Source: Homalodisca vitripennis | Taxonomy: Eukaryota; Arthropoda; Insecta; Hemiptera; Cicadellidae | NCBI RefSeq assembly: GCF_021130785.1 | Contig: NC_060213.1 | Span: forward strand, 118,549,001 to 118,613,000 | Direction: 5' to 3' | DNA length: 64,000 nt | Shown here: in pieces, positions 61,641-64,000 of the stretch | Position numbering within the stretch: position 1 is the first letter of the stretch | How the letters are laid out: each line of letters starts with the position of its first letter | Position numbers and translations under genes: made by a program | The notes under the pieces: model-generated | What the model was told of the DNA's origin: nothing | The model's input: only the letters and a program-made list of their open reading frames with translations | Databases searched by the model: none

Positions 61641-62820
61641 ATAATAAAACCATCCGAATGTTACAGTAATAAATGTACGAGTATATATCATGAAATAGTT
61701 ATCAATTTTACTTGCTTTTTTTCTTATTTTAGAATGTACAATAATATTGTGTGGAAATTTATAGATCTCCACCAATTATTTAAGTGGGATGTCGAATAAA
61801 AAATTACACATTAAACGTTTATTTACAAAAGTTGCAATTATTATTACTGAATTCGAATATGAGACTAGAATAATTAATGCATTTAGGTCCACCTTATAAG
61901 TGACATGAATCTTTTTATTATTTTTGTGTATTAAAGTTAGATTTAAATTGTAAAAAGTCATTTCACCAAGTTAAATTTATCCTTAAAATAAATTTATTAT
62001 TAAACTTCAAACTTGTCTGTTAGATCACTTTATATATTGAAGTAAAGTTACATGTAGCATGTTGCACTACATATAATTTTGCTGTTTTTCGCAGGATAGC
62101 TCAGCATAAAAATAATTTTAGTCGTCCATAATTCAATTTAAAAATATGAGCAGTAAAATATTAGTTAAAGCAGCATTTTTTATTTAATAAACCGTTATGT
62201 CTAAATATTGTTTGCTATTTTCAATTTAATACATTTATAGTGAGTACCAATATTTTAACGCAATTTTATATTTCAGCGATTTAGTAAGTAGTCATCTATC
62301 TTACAAAATGCCCCGAAACTAAGATGGTTAGAAAGCTGCACTGTGCTGTAGAACTAACATTCTAATTACAGCTTTAAATGTTCTAAAATATCAATTCAAC
62401 CAAGTCGGAACCACATCCGATCTGAGATAACGAAAATCCGGGTGAACGGTGAATGTTGAAAAATTAAAGAACAACGTCTAAAAACAATAAAATATTTTGT
62501 TTATTTCAGAAAACACTTAAATACCTATTACAATTTAGTATAATACAGGATATGGAGTTTAATTTTTCTGAAAGAATTTTGTTACGTTTGTGTTGAATGC
62601 CGTTTCCGTGTCGTGCGGTTACGCATCCTTTTCAACACGAGAAGTTCTGCGGTCAGTGTTTTCTCCTCCTGTTGCTCAAAGTACTCCACCAAATCGCCCA
62701 AATGAGATGTTGCCTCTGCCTGGCTTAGATCTGCGATATTTCCAGTGTTTTCTTCATCTGTATCTTCCCTCTTATCGGTATGTTAATTGCAACAAGTCAC
62801 AATACATATATTTATTGAGT
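61641..62820. other. AT-rich interval, no recognised gene
   Basis: 1.2 kb without motifs. A frame at 62590-63030 is mostly microsatellite-encoded Ile/Tyr and not a gene. Confidence 0.55.
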
Positions 62821-62826
62821 TGTAGA

Positions 62827-62827
<1 letters not shown>

Positions 62828-62911
<84 letters not shown>

Positions 62912-62952
62912 ATACATATATACATATATATATGTATATATATATATACACA
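62828..62952. repeat. (AT)n microsatellite with impurities
   Basis: About 125 bp of AT repeats interrupted by GTATAT and CATATA units, immediately left of the truncated SINE tail. Confidence 0.95.
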
Positions 62953-62957
62953 AAAAA

Positions 62958-62998
62958 GGCGGAGCAAGTACTTTTTGTGATTCAATGTTTATTGAAAT
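62958..62998 (+). repeat. 5'-truncated copy of the SINE tail
   Basis: 41 bp (GGCGGAGCAAGTACTTTTTG onwards to TTATTGAAAT) identical to 63210-63250. It begins within the acceptor-stem end of the tRNA-like head, so it is a truncated copy of the same element. Confidence 0.85.
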
Positions 62999-63149
62999 TA
63001 AATAAGGCTATTGCCATTTATACAATTTAACGTAAATAAAAGTCGTTTGACAGGTGTTTGGTCTTCCGATCATATGTTAGTTTGCTTATTTAAACGCATA
63101 TGTGACAGATACGGCCAAATACAAAATAATTGAATCGGAAAAAGTAAGC

Positions 63150-63250
63150 GCTCTGTGGTGTAATGGTAGCACAATCACCCGGCAAGTGAGAGATCCGGGT
63201 TCGACTCCCGGCGGAGCAAGTACTTTTTGTGATTCAATGTTTATTGAAAT
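63150..63250 (+). mobile_element. tRNA-headed SINE (or tRNA-like gene)
   Basis: 63150-63218 folds as a tRNA: a 6-bp acceptor stem GCTCTG/CGGAGC, a D arm GTGT/GCAC, an anticodon arm TCAC/GTGA with loop CCGGCAA (anticodon GGC by position, with C instead of T at position 33), and a perfect T arm CCGGG/CCCGG with TTCGACT loop. Both pol III internal promoter boxes are canonical: A box TGGTGTAATGG at 63156-63166 and B box GGTTCGACTCC at 63198-63208. The head is followed by a 32-bp tail (AGTACTTTTTGTGATTCAAT and TTATTGAAAT) that also occurs at 62958-62998 and ends in an AT run. The short acceptor stem, abnormal loop and repeated tail favour a SINE over a functional tRNA gene. Confidence 0.7.
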
Positions 63251-64000
63251 AATTATATATATATATATATATTTATATATATTATGTATTTCAATTATAT
63301 ACATATACGTATTTATATACATATAATTGTATACAATTATATATTTCCGTACCTGATCAAGATTACCCAGAGATCCGACATAAAGGGGTTGCACTTTACG
63401 ATGTTAAACTGTAAAAATATTTTCCAGTTTATAAAGAAACATAAGCGTTTTGTCTTTTTTAATGTATTGTAGCTGTACATTTTTATCAAATATTAGAATG
63501 TCCATAAATATGAAACGATTTTCGTATTTTCTTGATCGTAGGAACAAAGTAAACTCAAAAATAACCCTATATTATTCGTATATATCTCCTATATGCCTCT
63601 CACAATAACTAAGGTCTGAAAGTTGGATGAATCTCATTAATCTGTCACGCTCGAAACCTGATATTGCAGTTTTAAAAAAAAACTTGTTTTTGTTGTCTTT
63701 AGCTATTTACACGACATCGTAATGCAATATTGGTAGCAGTTATGTACTCGATATATTACCACAACAATTTATATATATTGTAGAAATAATTTTTATGTAA
63801 TATACATTACTATAAACCATTATCATTTATGTTTTGTATATTAAATTTCAGATTTTTAATGGACAGAGATTCCTTAAAATTTGACATTTATGAGCAGAAA
63901 CGTATGTAAAACACAGGAAATAAGACCATTATTATTATCCATTATATAATTTAACTATATGTGATTACGTATATATAACAAAGATTTTTCAGAGCTAAAG
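63251..64000. other. AT-rich end of window
   Basis: An AT-rich run with TATATA words to about 63340, then plain AT-rich DNA. Nothing recognised. Confidence 0.6.

Noticed and set aside
62590..63030. 146-codon frame
   Set aside because: More than half is Ile/Tyr encoded by an AT microsatellite. The rest shows no motif.
63150..63218. Functional tRNA-Ala(GGC) or tRNA-Gly gene
   Set aside because: Only six acceptor pairs, C at position 33 in place of T, a mismatch in the anticodon stem, and a repeated tail; SINE head preferred, though not excluded.

Overview
The window looks like AT-rich nuclear DNA of an insect, probably hemimetabolous and possibly hemipteran. That inference rests on the transposon families present: a DUF4817-type mariner relative, an R1-like non-LTR element, a Ty3/gypsy element, and a transposon protein with a cysteine-rich CRKHGL motif. 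I found no convincing intact host protein gene. Almost everything recognisable is a mobile element, a decayed element, a tandem repeat or a segmental duplication.

Layout. 1-3120: AT-rich, nothing recognised. 3121-4473: mariner-like DNA transposon with 31-bp terminal inverted repeats (TIRs) and a broken DUF4817/DDE transposase on the minus strand. 4775-6296: 5'-truncated R1-like retrotransposon inside a 16-bp target-site duplication (TSD). 7640-8150: 39-40-bp minisatellite. 11071-11862: eleven exact-length 72-bp units, open in one frame. 13606-17309: LTR retrotransposon with two 814-bp LTRs, a GGCT TSD and no recognisable gag or pol. 20383-23743: DNA transposon with ~650-bp TIRs around a broken gene for a PIN/FEN-like nuclease with a cysteine-rich CXC motif.

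28200-34370 and 54060-60960 are two diverged copies, in the same orientation, of a 6-7 kb segment. Islands within them are much better conserved than their surroundings. 35510-36070 is a remnant of a transposon whose better copy lies at 50402-52729; that copy has a minus-strand gene with a visible intron and a repeated subterminal motif. 36362-46450 is a ~10-kb Ty3/gypsy element with 568/560-bp LTRs, an AGCT TSD, a primer binding site, a polypurine tract and decayed gag-pro-pol. A ~190-bp inverted copy of the LTR end follows its 5' LTR. 53035-53395 and about 31217-31500 hold small non-LTR reverse transcriptase fragments. 62958-63250 holds a tRNA-headed SINE and a second copy of its tail.

The genes do not work together as a pathway: each coding remnant served the mobility of its own element. 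The points most worth following up are the two related transposons with the spliced gene and repeated terminal motif, the PIN/CXC transposon, the conserved islands in the duplicated segment, the 72-bp coding-compatible array, and the palindromic LTR junction.
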